Assembly: GCA_902712845.1 (NCBI GenBank)
Contig: LR743504.1
Location: forward strand, 3,880,001 to 3,944,000
Direction: 5' to 3'
Length of the DNA: 64,000 nucleotides
Source of the DNA: Methylobacterium bullatum
Lineage (GTDB): Bacteria > Pseudomonadota > Alphaproteobacteria > Rhizobiales > Beijerinckiaceae
The translations under genes were made by a program, and so were the position numbers. Under the pieces are notes generated by a model, which did no database searches, was not told the origin of the DNA, and worked only from the letters and a program-made list of their open reading frames with translations. Below are positions 9,264 through 17,863 of the stretch, piece after piece. Within the stretch, counting starts at the first letter, position 1, and every line of letters starts with the position of its first letter.

Positions 9264-10328
9264 ATGCCCTCGCCCGAGTTCCGTCACCGCCTGTTCGATG
9301 CGGGCTTTCGCGCCATCGCCGCCTCGGGAGCCGACCGTTGGCTGAGGCGGGTCGCCCAGGGGCGCGGCCTGATCCTGACCTTCCACCATGTCGATCCTGC
9401 CCCCGCGAGGGCCTACGCCCCCAACGGCCTCCTCTCGATCACGCCGGACTTCCTCGACCTGGTGCTGGTCACGCTGGCCGCGAAGGGGTTCGACGTGATC
9501 GGCCTCGATTCCGTGCCAGAGCGGCTCGTCCGGCCCGGCGGGGACAGGCCCTTCGCCGTCCTGACCTTCGACGACGGCTACCGGGACAATGCCCGCCACG
9601 CCGTTCCCATCCTGAGCCGGCATCGCGTTCCCTGGACGCTGTTCGTCGCGAGCGACTTCGCCGAGGGGCGGGGCCGCCTGTGGTGGATCGAACTCGAACG
9701 CGCGATCGGTCGCCTCGACCGGGTGAGGGTGCGTCGGGACGAGGGGGTCCCCCTCGATCTGCCCGCCGCCACGGCCGGGGAGAAGATGGCGGCCTTCGCC
9801 GTGATCTACCGACACCTGCGCGCCGGATCGGAGGAGCGCCTGCTCGCCACCGTCGCCGATCTCTGCGGCGAGGCCAGCATCGGAATCGGGCGTGTGGCGG
9901 AGGAACTGTGCCTGTCCTGGGGGGAGTTGCGCGGTCTGGCGGCCGATCCCGCATTGTCGATCGGAGCCCACACCATCGGCCATCCCATGCTGGCGAAACA
10001 CGGGGAGGCGCGGGTACGCCATGAGATCGGGGAGGGCAGGGCGCGGATCGAACGGGAGATCGGACGGCCGGTGCGGCACTTGTCCTATCCGGTCGGCGAT
10101 CCGACCTCGGCCGGGGGGCGGGAGTTCGACATCGCCCGCGAGGCCGGGTTCGACACGGCCGTGACGACCCGCCCCGGCCATCTCTTCCCCGGCCATGCCG
10201 CCCATCTCCATGCCCTGCCGCGGGTCTCGGTGAATGGGCTGCATCAATCGAAGGCGGCGCTCTGCGCGCTGCTGTCGGGGGTTCCGTTCCTCGCCTGGAA
10301 TCGCGGGCGACGGCTCGATGTCAAATGA
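9264..10328 (+). CDS. Polysaccharide deacetylase (NodB/CE4 family)
   Basis: The protein has about 354 residues from the ATG at 9264; a GTG at 9255 would add three. It carries the NodB motif 1 LTFDDGYRDN, whose first two aspartates are the catalytic base and a metal ligand. It also has GAHTIGHPMLAKH, holding the two metal-binding histidines, and LSYPVGDP near the C-terminal side. Family members remove N- or O-acetyl groups from polysaccharide. The gene sits at the end of the EPS locus next to the acyltransferase, which suggests the pair tunes acyl decoration. No clear secretion signal is seen, so the site of action is uncertain. Confidence 0.85.
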   Translation: MPSPEFRHRLFDAGFRAIAASGADRWLRRVAQGRGLILTFHHVDPAPARAYAPNGLLSITPDFLDLVLVTLAAKGFDVIGLDSVPERLVRPGGDRPFAVLTFDDGYRDNARHAVPILSRHRVPWTLFVASDFAEGRGRLWWIELERAIGRLDRVRVRRDEGVPLDLPAATAGEKMAAFAVIYRHLRAGSEERLLATVADLCGEASIGIGRVAEELCLSWGELRGLAADPALSIGAHTIGHPMLAKHGEARVRHEIGEGRARIEREIGRPVRHLSYPVGDPTSAGGREFDIAREAGFDTAVTTRPGHLFPGHAAHLHALPRVSVNGLHQSKAALCALLSGVPFLAWNRGRRLDVK

Positions 10329-10343
10329 GCCCGGCCCACCCGG

Positions 10344-10754
10344 CTAATGCCGGCGGCGGCGACGGTAGGACGAGCGGCCCTCGCTTCCACCGACGGTGAA
10401 GCTGGCGCTCTGGCGGCCGTGGCGGGTGTAGCGCCCGCGCCTGCCGCGCTGGCCCCTGCCCGCCTCCTGCGCGGGCTCGTCGGCCATGGGCAGGGATTCG
10501 GTGCTGACCGGCGGCACGGCGGCGAGCGCCGTCGCCACGGAGGAGGCCGACCCGCCATCGCTGCCCCCGCCTCCCACATTCTTGGCGGCCGGCCCGAACA
10601 TCGCGAGGCACTGGTTGTAGGCGAGGTCGTTCTTGAGGCGCTCGCATTCCGCCATCGAGCGGGGCGCATTCTGCGCCAAGACCCGGGTGGCGAGAGCCGG
10701 GAGAGCGGCGCAGCCGACGCCTAGGAGCAGGAAGGACGCGAGGAATCGGTTCAT
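10344..10754 (-). CDS. Small secreted hypothetical protein with Arg/Gly-rich tail
   Basis: The protein has 136 residues. It has a Sec signal peptide (FLASFLLLGVGCAALPALA) followed by a short conserved-looking segment, SMAECERLKNDLAYNQCLAMFGP, with two cysteines, a Gly/Ser linker and a basic tail ending RSSYRRRRRH. I do not recognise a family. The two cysteines may form a periplasmic disulfide. It converges on the deacetylase gene with a 15-bp gap. Confidence 0.6.
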   Translation of the reverse strand: MNRFLASFLLLGVGCAALPALATRVLAQNAPRSMAECERLKNDLAYNQCLAMFGPAAKNVGGGGSDGGSASSVATALAAVPPVSTESLPMADEPAQEAGRGQRGRRGRYTRHGRQSASFTVGGSEGRSSYRRRRRH

Positions 10755-10871
10755 GAGGATCGGTTCATGGAGCGGCGGATCTCGGCCTGGGTCTGAGGGA
10801 ACATCGAAGCGCGCCCAAGCCTGTGACGGCCGAGTGCGGCGAAATCCCGGCGTCGGGTGAAACCCCGGCTC

Positions 10872-11090
10872 TCAGCTCCCGCCATCGACGTCCTTTCGCT
10901 CCATCCAGCGGATCAGCGGCATCAGCGGGAAGATCCAGGCGATGCCGAGGAAGGCGTAGAGGATCGCCTGCACGGCCGGGGGCGTCTGGGAGATGCGGCT
11001 GTCGGCCAAGGCCATGGCGAGGGGCGCATAGAGCGCCACGAAGGCGAGCATGCCGATCGTGCCGAGCAGCGTGCGGGTGCGGCGGCGCAT
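10872..11090 (-). CDS. DUF2842 small membrane protein
   Basis: The 72-residue protein has a well-placed GGAG about 9 bases before the ATG at 11090. It has two membrane segments (LLGTIGMLAFVALYAPLAMAL and AVQAILYAFLGIAWIFPLMPLI) and ends RWMERKD, matching the DUF2842 pattern common in alphaproteobacteria. It is divergent from heme A synthase. Its function is unknown. Longer in-frame upstream extensions are rejected because the Shine-Dalgarno sequence and membrane topology fit this start. Confidence 0.8.
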   Translation of the reverse strand: MRRRTRTLLGTIGMLAFVALYAPLAMALADSRISQTPPAVQAILYAFLGIAWIFPLMPLIRWMERKDVDGGS

Positions 11091-11349
11091 GGGCGCTCTC
11101 CTGTAAATGGGCCTTCTCCCCGGAGGCAGGTCCGGCAGGGGGCATCGACTGCCGCGCAGTCGGCCCGCCGGGGTTAGGCCGACCGCCCCGGCAAGGCAAT
11201 TGCCGCCTGCGCCGCATCCAAGCCCTCTGTGGCCCACGCCCTCTGCGGCCCTCGGCGACGTTGCCCCCGTGGCCGCGCATGCGTAACGCAGGGGCGCAAG
11301 GCACGGGAAACCCGCGCCGATCCCGACACCACGCGAGCTCCCCACCGCG

Positions 11350-12477
11350 ATGCCTTCACGCGAAACCACCCCGACCGCGCCGGTCCGTTCTAGGAACCCG
11401 GTGCGCATCTGGCTCTACACGCTGGCGATCCTCGTCGTGGCCATGGTGGCCGTCGGCGGTGCCACCCGCCTGACGGGATCGGGATTGTCGATCACCGAAT
11501 GGCGGCCGGTGACGGGCGTGGTCCCCCCGGTCTCCGAACAGGCCTGGGCGGCCGAGTTCGACAAGTACAAGGACACGCCGCAATACCGCATCCTCAACCA
11601 GGGCATGGGATTGTCGGACTTCAAGGTCATCTATGCCTGGGAATGGGGCCATCGCCTGCTCGGGCGCATCCTCGGGCTCGCCTTTTTCGTACCGCTCCTG
11701 GTATTCTGGTGGCGCGGTCTCGTCGACCGGCGCCTGGGATACGGGCTCCTCGCGCTGGGCGCCCTCGGCGGTCTTCAGGGCGCCATCGGCTGGATCATGG
11801 TCGCTTCCGGCCTCCAGCCGGGCATGACGGCGGTGGCGCCCCTCAAGCTCGCCCTCCACCTGACCACGGCGAGCCTGATCCTGGCCGGCCTCGTCTGGCT
11901 GGCGGCCGGGCTGCGCTCCGGCCCGTCCGAGCCGGCACCCGGCCGCCTGCGGATCACGGCGGCCCTGCTGCCGGTCCTCGTCCTCGTCCAGATCGGTCTC
12001 GGCGGCCTCGTCGCCGGATCGAAGGCCGGGCTCGTGCACAATACCTGGCCGGACATGAACGGCGTCCTCGTGCCGGGAGCGTCGGAATTGTTCGCGGTCA
12101 GCCCGTGGATCGAGAACTTCGTCGACAACGTCACCCTGGTGCAGTTCAACCACCGCCTGATGGCCTATCTCCTTCTGGCAGTGGCGCTGTTCCACGCCGT
12201 CGACGCGGGCAGGCGGCTTCCCGGCAGCGGCACGGCCCGCCGCGCAATGGGCATCGCCGGCCTGACCCTGGCGCAGGCGGGGTTGGGCATCGTGACCCTT
12301 CTGCTGGCGGTGCCCCTCTGGGCGGGCCTCGCCCATCAGGTCTTCGCCATGGCGGTCCTGATGATGGCGACGGTGCATGCCCGGCTCAGCCGGGGAGCGA
12401 CCCCGCGGACCCTGCCGTCTCCCGTCGCTGCTTCCGCCGCCTTCGGCTTCGAGGGCATGACGGGCCGAGGCGCTTAG
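11350..12477 (+). CDS. ctaA: Heme A synthase (COX15/CtaA)
   Basis: The 375-residue polytopic membrane protein converts heme O to heme A for cytochrome c oxidase. The four heme-ligand histidine regions typical of COX15 are present: EWGHRLLGR, LHLTTAS, FNHRLMAY and AHQVFAM. The N-terminal TRLTGSGLSITEWRP signature of the family is also present. Eight membrane spans are apparent, and length and pattern match the alphaproteobacterial/mitochondrial type. No other oxidase-assembly gene is adjacent. Confidence 0.95.
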   Translation: MPSRETTPTAPVRSRNPVRIWLYTLAILVVAMVAVGGATRLTGSGLSITEWRPVTGVVPPVSEQAWAAEFDKYKDTPQYRILNQGMGLSDFKVIYAWEWGHRLLGRILGLAFFVPLLVFWWRGLVDRRLGYGLLALGALGGLQGAIGWIMVASGLQPGMTAVAPLKLALHLTTASLILAGLVWLAAGLRSGPSEPAPGRLRITAALLPVLVLVQIGLGGLVAGSKAGLVHNTWPDMNGVLVPGASELFAVSPWIENFVDNVTLVQFNHRLMAYLLLAVALFHAVDAGRRLPGSGTARRAMGIAGLTLAQAGLGIVTLLLAVPLWAGLAHQVFAMAVLMMATVHARLSRGATPRTLPSPVAASAAFGFEGMTGRGA

Positions 12478-12811
12478 CCCCTCTGTGGGGACACATCGTA
12501 GCGGAGGCCGAGGGGGCTCGGGGAGACGGCCTTTTGCCCGGAAGCGAAGGGGGCTGTCCGGCCTGATTTCCGGATCTCGTCGGGCCGCCGGCTGCTGCAT
12601 CGCACAGACCGCGTCGCCGCGATACCGGATAGCAGGTGCGGATTGGCCGGATGCTTGCACCCGTCAGCCCACATCGGCGAACGTCACCCCGGCCATATTT
12701 TGTTGCGTCGCAGCGAAACCAAGCTTGGGTTTGTCCCGTTAGCCGATGTGTCGATGGCGCCGCGAAAGCGGCGTCCGGCAGTGTCACGCCACAACCGAAA
12801 GGCCGTCCAGC
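12478..12811. other. Intergenic region without a convincing gene
   Basis: This is a 334-bp gap downstream of ctaA. Open frames here, including a 208-codon minus-strand one running across it, have no recognisable domain and unnatural composition. Short GC-rich inverted stretches occur near 12510-12530 but none has a T-tract. I see nothing else assignable. Confidence 0.3.
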
Positions 12812-13000
12812 ATGCACGACCAACGCCTCGTGTCGGAAGAGCAGGTACTCGTTGAGCGCGACCAGACGGCACGCGAAGGTGCCGACGTGGAGAGGACGCG
12901 CCATGCGCGGACCCGGAAGGTCGTCGTCGGTCTCACGGGACTTCTCGGAGCGGCCTGGGCCGTCGTCCTCGCGAGCCGCTTCACGACCTTCTCCTTCTAG
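12812..13000 (+). CDS. Possible small single-span membrane protein
   Basis: This 62-codon frame starts with MHDQRLVSEEQVLVERDQ, has a basic stretch ERTRHARTRK and ends in one hydrophobic span, VVVGLTGLLGAAWAVVLASRF. The third codon positions are GC-rich as in neighbouring genes, and the charged-then-hydrophobic layout fits a tail-anchored small protein. No strong Shine-Dalgarno sequence is seen. No family is recognised. It could be spurious. Confidence 0.45.
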   Translation: MHDQRLVSEEQVLVERDQTAREGADVERTRHARTRKVVVGLTGLLGAAWAVVLASRFTTFSF

Positions 13001-13136
13001 GAATTTTCTCACCGGGAGAATACGCGGGAATCAGGTAGGCGGCGGTTCACGATGCTCGCCGCCTACGCAGTTCGAGCAGGGAACGAGTCCGGGCCTTCAA
13101 CGCTTAAGTTTGGGTTAGGACAGTTCGGAGTCAGCG

Positions 13137-13817
13137 ATGTTCCTGGCTGAGGACGGTAGACCCATCGGACTGACCTGGAACTATACCCGCCGGGAGCTGA
13201 TGGCAGATGCCGCCGTGCATATCGCCGGCATCGCGTTCGGTGTGGCGGGCTCGATCGCCATCGTCATCCTGGCGGCGATGGCGCCACTGGATTGGACCGA
13301 GCGGGCGGCGGTGGCGGTCTATGCCGCCGCCCTGGTTTCGATGCTCGGTGTCTCGGCCACCTACAACATGTGGCCCGTGGGGCGCCGCAAGTGGATCCTG
13401 CGCCGGGCCGACCACGCCCTCATCTACCTCATGATCGCGGGCACCTATACGCCTCTCGTCGCCCTGGTCGGGCGCGGATCGATGGCCTGGATGCTTCTCG
13501 CCTTCATTTGGGCCCTGGCGGCGATCGGCATCGCCCTGAAGCTGCTCCTGCCCGGCCGTTTCGACCGGGCCGCCATCGGCCTCTACCTGCTCCTCGGATG
13601 GAGCGGCGTCGCCACCTACGAATCGGTGATCGGAGCGCTCGAGCCGGACGCTCTCTGGCTCCTGGCCATCGGCGGCGTGCTGTACTCGCTGGGAATCATC
13701 TTCCACGTCTGGCGCAGCCTGCCGTACCAGAACGCCATCTGGCACGCCTTCGTCCTCGCCGCGACGGCCTGCCATTACGGCACCGTCCTCGCGAGCGTGA
13801 TGAGTGCCGCTCCTTAG
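13137..13817 (+). CDS. Hemolysin III family (PAQR-like) membrane protein
   Basis: The 226-residue protein has seven predicted spans. It has the family histidines in AVHIAGIAFG, ADHALIYLMIAGTYTP and IWHAFVLAATACHY, which bind a metal in PAQR-like enzymes. Bacterial members (YqfA, HlyIII) are linked to membrane homeostasis; a true cytolytic role is doubtful. It is a stand-alone gene, followed by the convergent GH25 gene 40 bp downstream. Confidence 0.88.
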   Translation: MFLAEDGRPIGLTWNYTRRELMADAAVHIAGIAFGVAGSIAIVILAAMAPLDWTERAAVAVYAAALVSMLGVSATYNMWPVGRRKWILRRADHALIYLMIAGTYTPLVALVGRGSMAWMLLAFIWALAAIGIALKLLLPGRFDRAAIGLYLLLGWSGVATYESVIGALEPDALWLLAIGGVLYSLGIIFHVWRSLPYQNAIWHAFVLAATACHYGTVLASVMSAAP

Positions 13818-13857
13818 CGGCGCTCAATCACACGTCCCCGACGTCCCGGTTCTTCCC

Positions 13858-14667
13858 CTACTTCCCGCTGCAGAGCCCCTGTCCGGCGAGCCGGCTATGG
13901 TCGCGGGGGTCGCAATCCGTCGACAGGAACGAGGCCCATTCCGCGGTGGAGCCGTAGAACGCGTTGCGGTCGACGTCGCCGCGCACGCCCGGAACTCGGC
14001 CCGTGGAGGTGAACTGCCACAGCATCCACTTGCGCTTGGCGTAGCGCTGCTCGGGCTCGGCCGCCGTGGAGCGGACCCAGTGCGGGTAGTCCGGCAGCTC
14101 GTTCTCGAGCACGTCCTTGTGGAAGGTGATGTCGGTATAGATGATCGGGCGCTTGCCGGTGTAGCGCTCCATCTCGTCGAGCATGTAGCGCATCATCGCC
14201 AGTGCCTGGGCCTTCGGCAGCTTCTTGGGGCAGAGCTGCGAATGGCCGTTCCACTCTACGTCGAGGACGGGGGGCAGGGCGGTCGGATCGTTGGGGACGT
14301 TCTTCTTGAACCACTCCATCTGGTCCTGGGCCGAGCGGCACCAGAACACGAAATGGTAGGCCCCACGGGGCACGCCCGCCTTGGCGGCGCCGTCCCAATT
14401 GGCGCGGAACCGCTCGTCCACGTGGTCACCGCCCTCCGTCGCCTTGATGAAGGCGAACTGCGTGCCGGCACCGCGCACCGAGGCCCAATCGATCGGGCCC
14501 TGCCATTTCGAGATGTCGATGCCCTGGATCGGGTGCTGCTTGGCGCGCGCCACCCCCGGATGGGGCTTCACGTCGCCCTTGGTGGGGTAGAAGTCGCTGT
14601 GGTTTCCGGCGCAGGCCGCGAGAGTCGCGAGCAGGGCGGCGGTCAGAGAGCGTTTGGCCCAGCGCAT
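13858..14667 (-). CDS. GH25 lysozyme-family lipoprotein
   Basis: The start at 14667 gives 269 residues beginning with the lipoprotein signal AKRSLTAALLATLAAC. The GH25 barrel follows: GIDISKWQGPIDW, FAFIKATEG, GAYHFVFW, PPVLDVEW (the catalytic Asp/Glu pair of the family) and YTGKRPIIYT, ending with a MLWQFTSTGRVPG strand. Family enzymes are N-acetylmuramidases; as a lipoprotein this one probably acts on the cell's own peptidoglycan in the periplasm. Upstream in-frame ATGs (14685, 14751) would put an unlikely extension before the signal. Confidence 0.88.
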   Translation of the reverse strand: MRWAKRSLTAALLATLAACAGNHSDFYPTKGDVKPHPGVARAKQHPIQGIDISKWQGPIDWASVRGAGTQFAFIKATEGGDHVDERFRANWDGAAKAGVPRGAYHFVFWCRSAQDQMEWFKKNVPNDPTALPPVLDVEWNGHSQLCPKKLPKAQALAMMRYMLDEMERYTGKRPIIYTDITFHKDVLENELPDYPHWVRSTAAEPEQRYAKRKWMLWQFTSTGRVPGVRGDVDRNAFYGSTAEWASFLSTDCDPRDHSRLAGQGLCSGK

Positions 14668-14943
14668 GGCGACGCCGCGTGGCATCCCGGCCAGGATTGT
14701 CGGGGCGATCCCGTTCTTAAGCGACATCGATGCCCGGCCCACCGTTCTCACGCGCTACACTCATCGCTAAGGGATGGCCCCTGCGCGGTTAACAGAGCTT
14801 TGACGGTAATGCGGCGGAATTCCGGAAGTCGTTGCCTGTGAGCCACATAGGGTGCATTCCGGCGCTTAAGCCGCAGGCATGCGCCCGACGCTAAGTCACG
14901 AGCCGGTCTGGCGTTTCGAGGGGAGGGGAGACTGCAGAAGGTT

Positions 14944-15375
14944 TTGTTCACCATCGGCTACGAAGGGCTCGATTCCGAGCGTTTCGTGGCGACCCTAAAG
15001 GATGCCGGCGTCGCGACCCTGGCCGACGTTCGCGCGGTGGCGAATTCGCGCAAGCGAGGTTTTTCGAAGAACGCCCTGAAGACGAGCCTGGAGGAGGCGG
15101 GTCTCACCTACGCGCATGCGCGGGAACTCGGCACGCCCAAGGCCGGGCGGGAAGCCGCCCGGGCCCATGACGCGGTGCTGATGCGCCGGATCTACTGCGA
15201 GGAGGTCCTCGATACCGCCGATGGCGGCCTTGCCCTCGATGCCCTGTGCGAGCTCGCCGCGCGGGCGCCCACCTGTCTCCTCTGTTTCGAGCGCGATCCG
15301 GAACGGTGCCATCGCCGCGTCTTGGCCGAGCGGCTGGAGGCGGCCGGTTTCAGGACCGTCGACCTGTTCGGCTGA
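14944..15375 (+). CDS. DUF488 family protein
   Basis: The 143-residue protein starts at a TTG preceded by AGAAGG. It has the family core FTIGYEGLDSERFVATL, LADVRAVANSRKRGFSKNAL and LLCFERDPERCHRRVLA. The conserved ADVR, FxK and C-x-x-H-R elements are present. The family is widespread in bacteria with no settled biochemical role. It lies 127 bp upstream of the LuxR gene in the same direction. Confidence 0.85.
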   Translation: MFTIGYEGLDSERFVATLKDAGVATLADVRAVANSRKRGFSKNALKTSLEEAGLTYAHARELGTPKAGREAARAHDAVLMRRIYCEEVLDTADGGLALDALCELAARAPTCLLCFERDPERCHRRVLAERLEAAGFRTVDLFG

Positions 15376-15426
15376 TCCTCCCTCGGAACCCGGTCGCGCA
15401 AAATCGATCCTACCCGAGGGAATGCG

Positions 15427-15432
15427 TTGACA
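15427..15432 (+). promoter_or_regulatory. Possible -35 element upstream of the LuxR-type gene
   Basis: A perfect TTGACA lies 71 bases before the GTG start of the LuxR-like gene. The matching -10 region about 17 bases later is poor, so this is only a candidate. No clear lux-box dyad was found around it. Confidence 0.25.
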
Positions 15433-15502
15433 ATCTAGAGTTAGGTCGCTCACATGCCCTTCGATCATGAAGACGTGATCGGACTCTCCTGGCAGTACGC
15501 GT

Positions 15503-16234
15503 GTGACGCGCAAATCCCTCGATCAGACCCTCGGCTTCCTCCGCTCCCTCGACCGGACGGCGAGCGGCGAGGACGTCGCCCGGCTTCTGATGGCGGAACT
15601 GGCGGATCTCGGCGTCGCCCATATCATGGCGGCCACCGTGCCGGCCCGTGGCGCGCCCGTCCGACAGCAGCGCGGCCACGTCCTCCTCAACACCTTCCCG
15701 ATGGAATGGGGGCGGCGCTACCTGACGCGCAGCTATGCCTTCCACGACCCCACGGTGCGGCGCCTCGGCCACTCCACCGCGCCCTTCGCCTGGAGCGACG
15801 CCACCGATGAGCATGCCGACGATCCCCTGGCGCGCAGGGTGATGGACGAGGCTGCGGATTTCCACCTGCGCGACGGCCTGACGATCCCGCTGATGACCCT
15901 CGACGGCGAGACCGCCGGGTTCAGCGTCTCGGGCGAGCGCCTCGCCATCGATCCGGCGGATCGGGGGATGCTTCAGCTGATCGCCACCTACGCGTTCGGC
16001 CACCTGCTGCTGCTGAACGGGCAAAGCCCGGCGGCCTCCGCGCGCCTCGCCCCGCGCGAGCGCGAGGCCCTGCAATGGGCGGCCGAAGGCAAGACCGACT
16101 GGGAGATCGGCGAGGTCATGGGGATCTCGACCCACGGCGTCGATTTTCACCTGCGCTCGGCCCGCGCCAAGCTCGGCACCGCCAACCGCACCCAGGCCGT
16201 CGCCATCGCCCTGCGGCGGGGGCTCATCATCTGA
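15503..16234 (+). CDS. LuxR-family transcriptional regulator with AHL-binding domain (solo)
   Basis: The 243-residue protein has an N-terminal autoinducer-binding domain (about 10-165) and a C-terminal LuxR helix-turn-helix (about 177-240: LAPREREALQWAAEGKTDWE, ISTHGVDFHLRSARAKLG). All six positions that contact acyl-homoserine lactone in TraR are conserved with matching spacing: W69, Y73, D82, P83, W97 and G125. No luxI synthase is encoded in the window, so this is an orphan receptor here. The start is a GTG and the Shine-Dalgarno sequence is weak. Confidence 0.9.
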   Translation: MTRKSLDQTLGFLRSLDRTASGEDVARLLMAELADLGVAHIMAATVPARGAPVRQQRGHVLLNTFPMEWGRRYLTRSYAFHDPTVRRLGHSTAPFAWSDATDEHADDPLARRVMDEAADFHLRDGLTIPLMTLDGETAGFSVSGERLAIDPADRGMLQLIATYAFGHLLLLNGQSPAASARLAPREREALQWAAEGKTDWEIGEVMGISTHGVDFHLRSARAKLGTANRTQAVAIALRRGLII

Positions 16235-16296
16235 TGGGATCGGGACCGAATCGTTGATATCCTCATCCGGGTCCGGTCTCGCGAGAGGAGTCGACG

Positions 16297-16773
16297 ATGG
16301 CCAAGGTCAGCACCTGCCTGTGGTTCTGTAAGGACATCGAGGCGGCGGTCGGCCTCTACGTCTCCCTCGTCCCCGATTCGCGGATCGACCATGTCCAGCG
16401 CTCGCCCGGACCCTGGCCGGGCGGGGAGGCGGGCGATGCGCTGCTCGTGGCCTTCACCCTTGGCGGACAGAGCTTTCAGGCTCTGAACGGAGGCGGCACG
16501 GCCGATTACGGTACCGCCGCTTCGATTTCGGTGGCCTGCGCCGACCAGGATGAAGTCGACCGGTTATGGGCGGCGCTCATCGCGGATGGCGGGGCCGAGA
16601 TCATGTGCGGCTGGCTCCGGGACAAATGGGGCGTGCCCTGGCAGATCGTACCCACGATTCTCCCCCGGCTGCTGGCCGAATCCGATCCGGCCGTGGCGCG
16701 CCGCGTCTTCTCCGCCATGCAGCACATGATCAAGCTCGACATCGCCGCCCTCAAGCGCGCGGCCGCCGGCTGA
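16297..16773 (+). CDS. VOC-superfamily protein (PhnB / 3-dmu-9_3-mt type)
   Basis: The 158-residue protein has the opening KVSTCLWFCKDIEAAVGLYVSL and the closing DKWGVPWQIVPTILPRLL typical of the PhnB-like branch of glyoxalase-fold proteins. The name '3-demethylubiquinone methyltransferase' attached to this domain is misleading; substrate and activity are unknown. AGAGGAG lies close before the ATG. The gene appears monocistronic and converges with the DMT transporter. Confidence 0.85.
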   Translation: MAKVSTCLWFCKDIEAAVGLYVSLVPDSRIDHVQRSPGPWPGGEAGDALLVAFTLGGQSFQALNGGGTADYGTAASISVACADQDEVDRLWAALIADGGAEIMCGWLRDKWGVPWQIVPTILPRLLAESDPAVARRVFSAMQHMIKLDIAALKRAAAG

Positions 16774-16800
16774 GCCGGACGTCTCGCCTCGCTCACCGCC

Positions 16801-17745
16801 TCACCCGCCGCCCGGGCGTTCGCGGCGGCCGAAGCGCTCGGCGATGACGATGCCGCCGAGGACGAGGGCCAGGGCCGCGGCCTGGTACCATTGAAAGGGC
16901 TCGCCGACGACGAGGATGGCGAGGCCCGAGCCGAAGATCGGCACGAGGTTCACGAACACCCCCGCCCGGTTCGGCCCGATCAGTTCGACGCCCCGCATGA
17001 ACGAGAGCTGGGCGATGAGGGACGGGCCGAGGGCCACGAAAGCGACGATGACCCACCCCTTCGGTGTCGGCCAGATCAGGCCTCCGGCGGCCTGTTCGAG
17101 GACGAGGGCGGGCAGGGAGGTCACGAGAGCGGCCAGCGCCATCGCCGAGAAGAAGGTCAGGCCGGACATCTTGGGCCGGTCGGCGAGGGCGACGGTGTAG
17201 CCGGCATAGAGCAGGCAGGCGCCGAGCATCAGCATGTCGCCGATGTTGAAGGAGAGCGTCGACAGGATGTGCCAGTCGCCGTGGGTCGCCGCGACGCCCG
17301 CGCCGCCGAGGGTGATGACGACGCCGAGGATCTGCGCCCCGGTGACCGCGACACGGTGCACGACGTAGTTCAGCAGGATGACGAGGACCGGAATCGCTCC
17401 CTGGAACAGGGCGACGTTCACCCCGGTGGTGTAGATGCCGGCGGCGTAGAACAGGCTCGCATAGGCGGTGTAGCCGCAGGCTCCCATCAGCAGGACGTAG
17501 CGCCAGTGGCGCGCGATCAGGTGGCGCTCGGCCACGATCCCGCGCCAGGCCGGCCAGGCCAGCGCGAGGCAGGCGAAGGCCCAGCGCAGGCAGGTGAGCA
17601 CCTGGGGCGAGACTTCCCCGACGGCCCATTTGCCCGCAACCACGTTGCCGCCCCACAGCAGGGTCGTGAACAGGAGGAGCGGGTAGGCGGCGGCGACCGC
17701 ACGGGTCTCGACGGCCGGACCGGGGGAGGCGGACGGAGAGGTCAT
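16801..17745 (-). CDS. DMT-superfamily (EamA) transporter
   Basis: The 314-residue protein has ten predicted spans arranged as two EamA repeats. The first repeat has LLLFTTLLWGGNVVAGKWAVG and the second has FNIGDMLMLGACLLYAGYTVAL, with the usual GVELIGPNRAGVFVNLVPIF segment late in the second. Such proteins export or import small metabolites; the substrate cannot be read from sequence. AAGGGATC precedes the ATG. The downstream VOC gene is convergent. Confidence 0.85.
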   Translation of the reverse strand: MTSPSASPGPAVETRAVAAAYPLLLFTTLLWGGNVVAGKWAVGEVSPQVLTCLRWAFACLALAWPAWRGIVAERHLIARHWRYVLLMGACGYTAYASLFYAAGIYTTGVNVALFQGAIPVLVILLNYVVHRVAVTGAQILGVVITLGGAGVAATHGDWHILSTLSFNIGDMLMLGACLLYAGYTVALADRPKMSGLTFFSAMALAALVTSLPALVLEQAAGGLIWPTPKGWVIVAFVALGPSLIAQLSFMRGVELIGPNRAGVFVNLVPIFGSGLAILVVGEPFQWYQAAALALVLGGIVIAERFGRRERPGGG

Positions 17746-17863
17746 GATCCCTTCGGCGGCTTTGCTCGGAGATGTTTCTTCGCTGGCGGTACCGCCATCC
17801 CCTTCTGTCCCGTCCGTGACGGGCAGAGCAAGCCCGCCGGAAGCAGGGCTGACATCACGGATC

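Noticed and set aside
15376..15502. lux box upstream of the LuxR gene
   Set aside because: No 18-20 bp dyad with the usual lux-box ends could be found; only a lone TTGACA is present.
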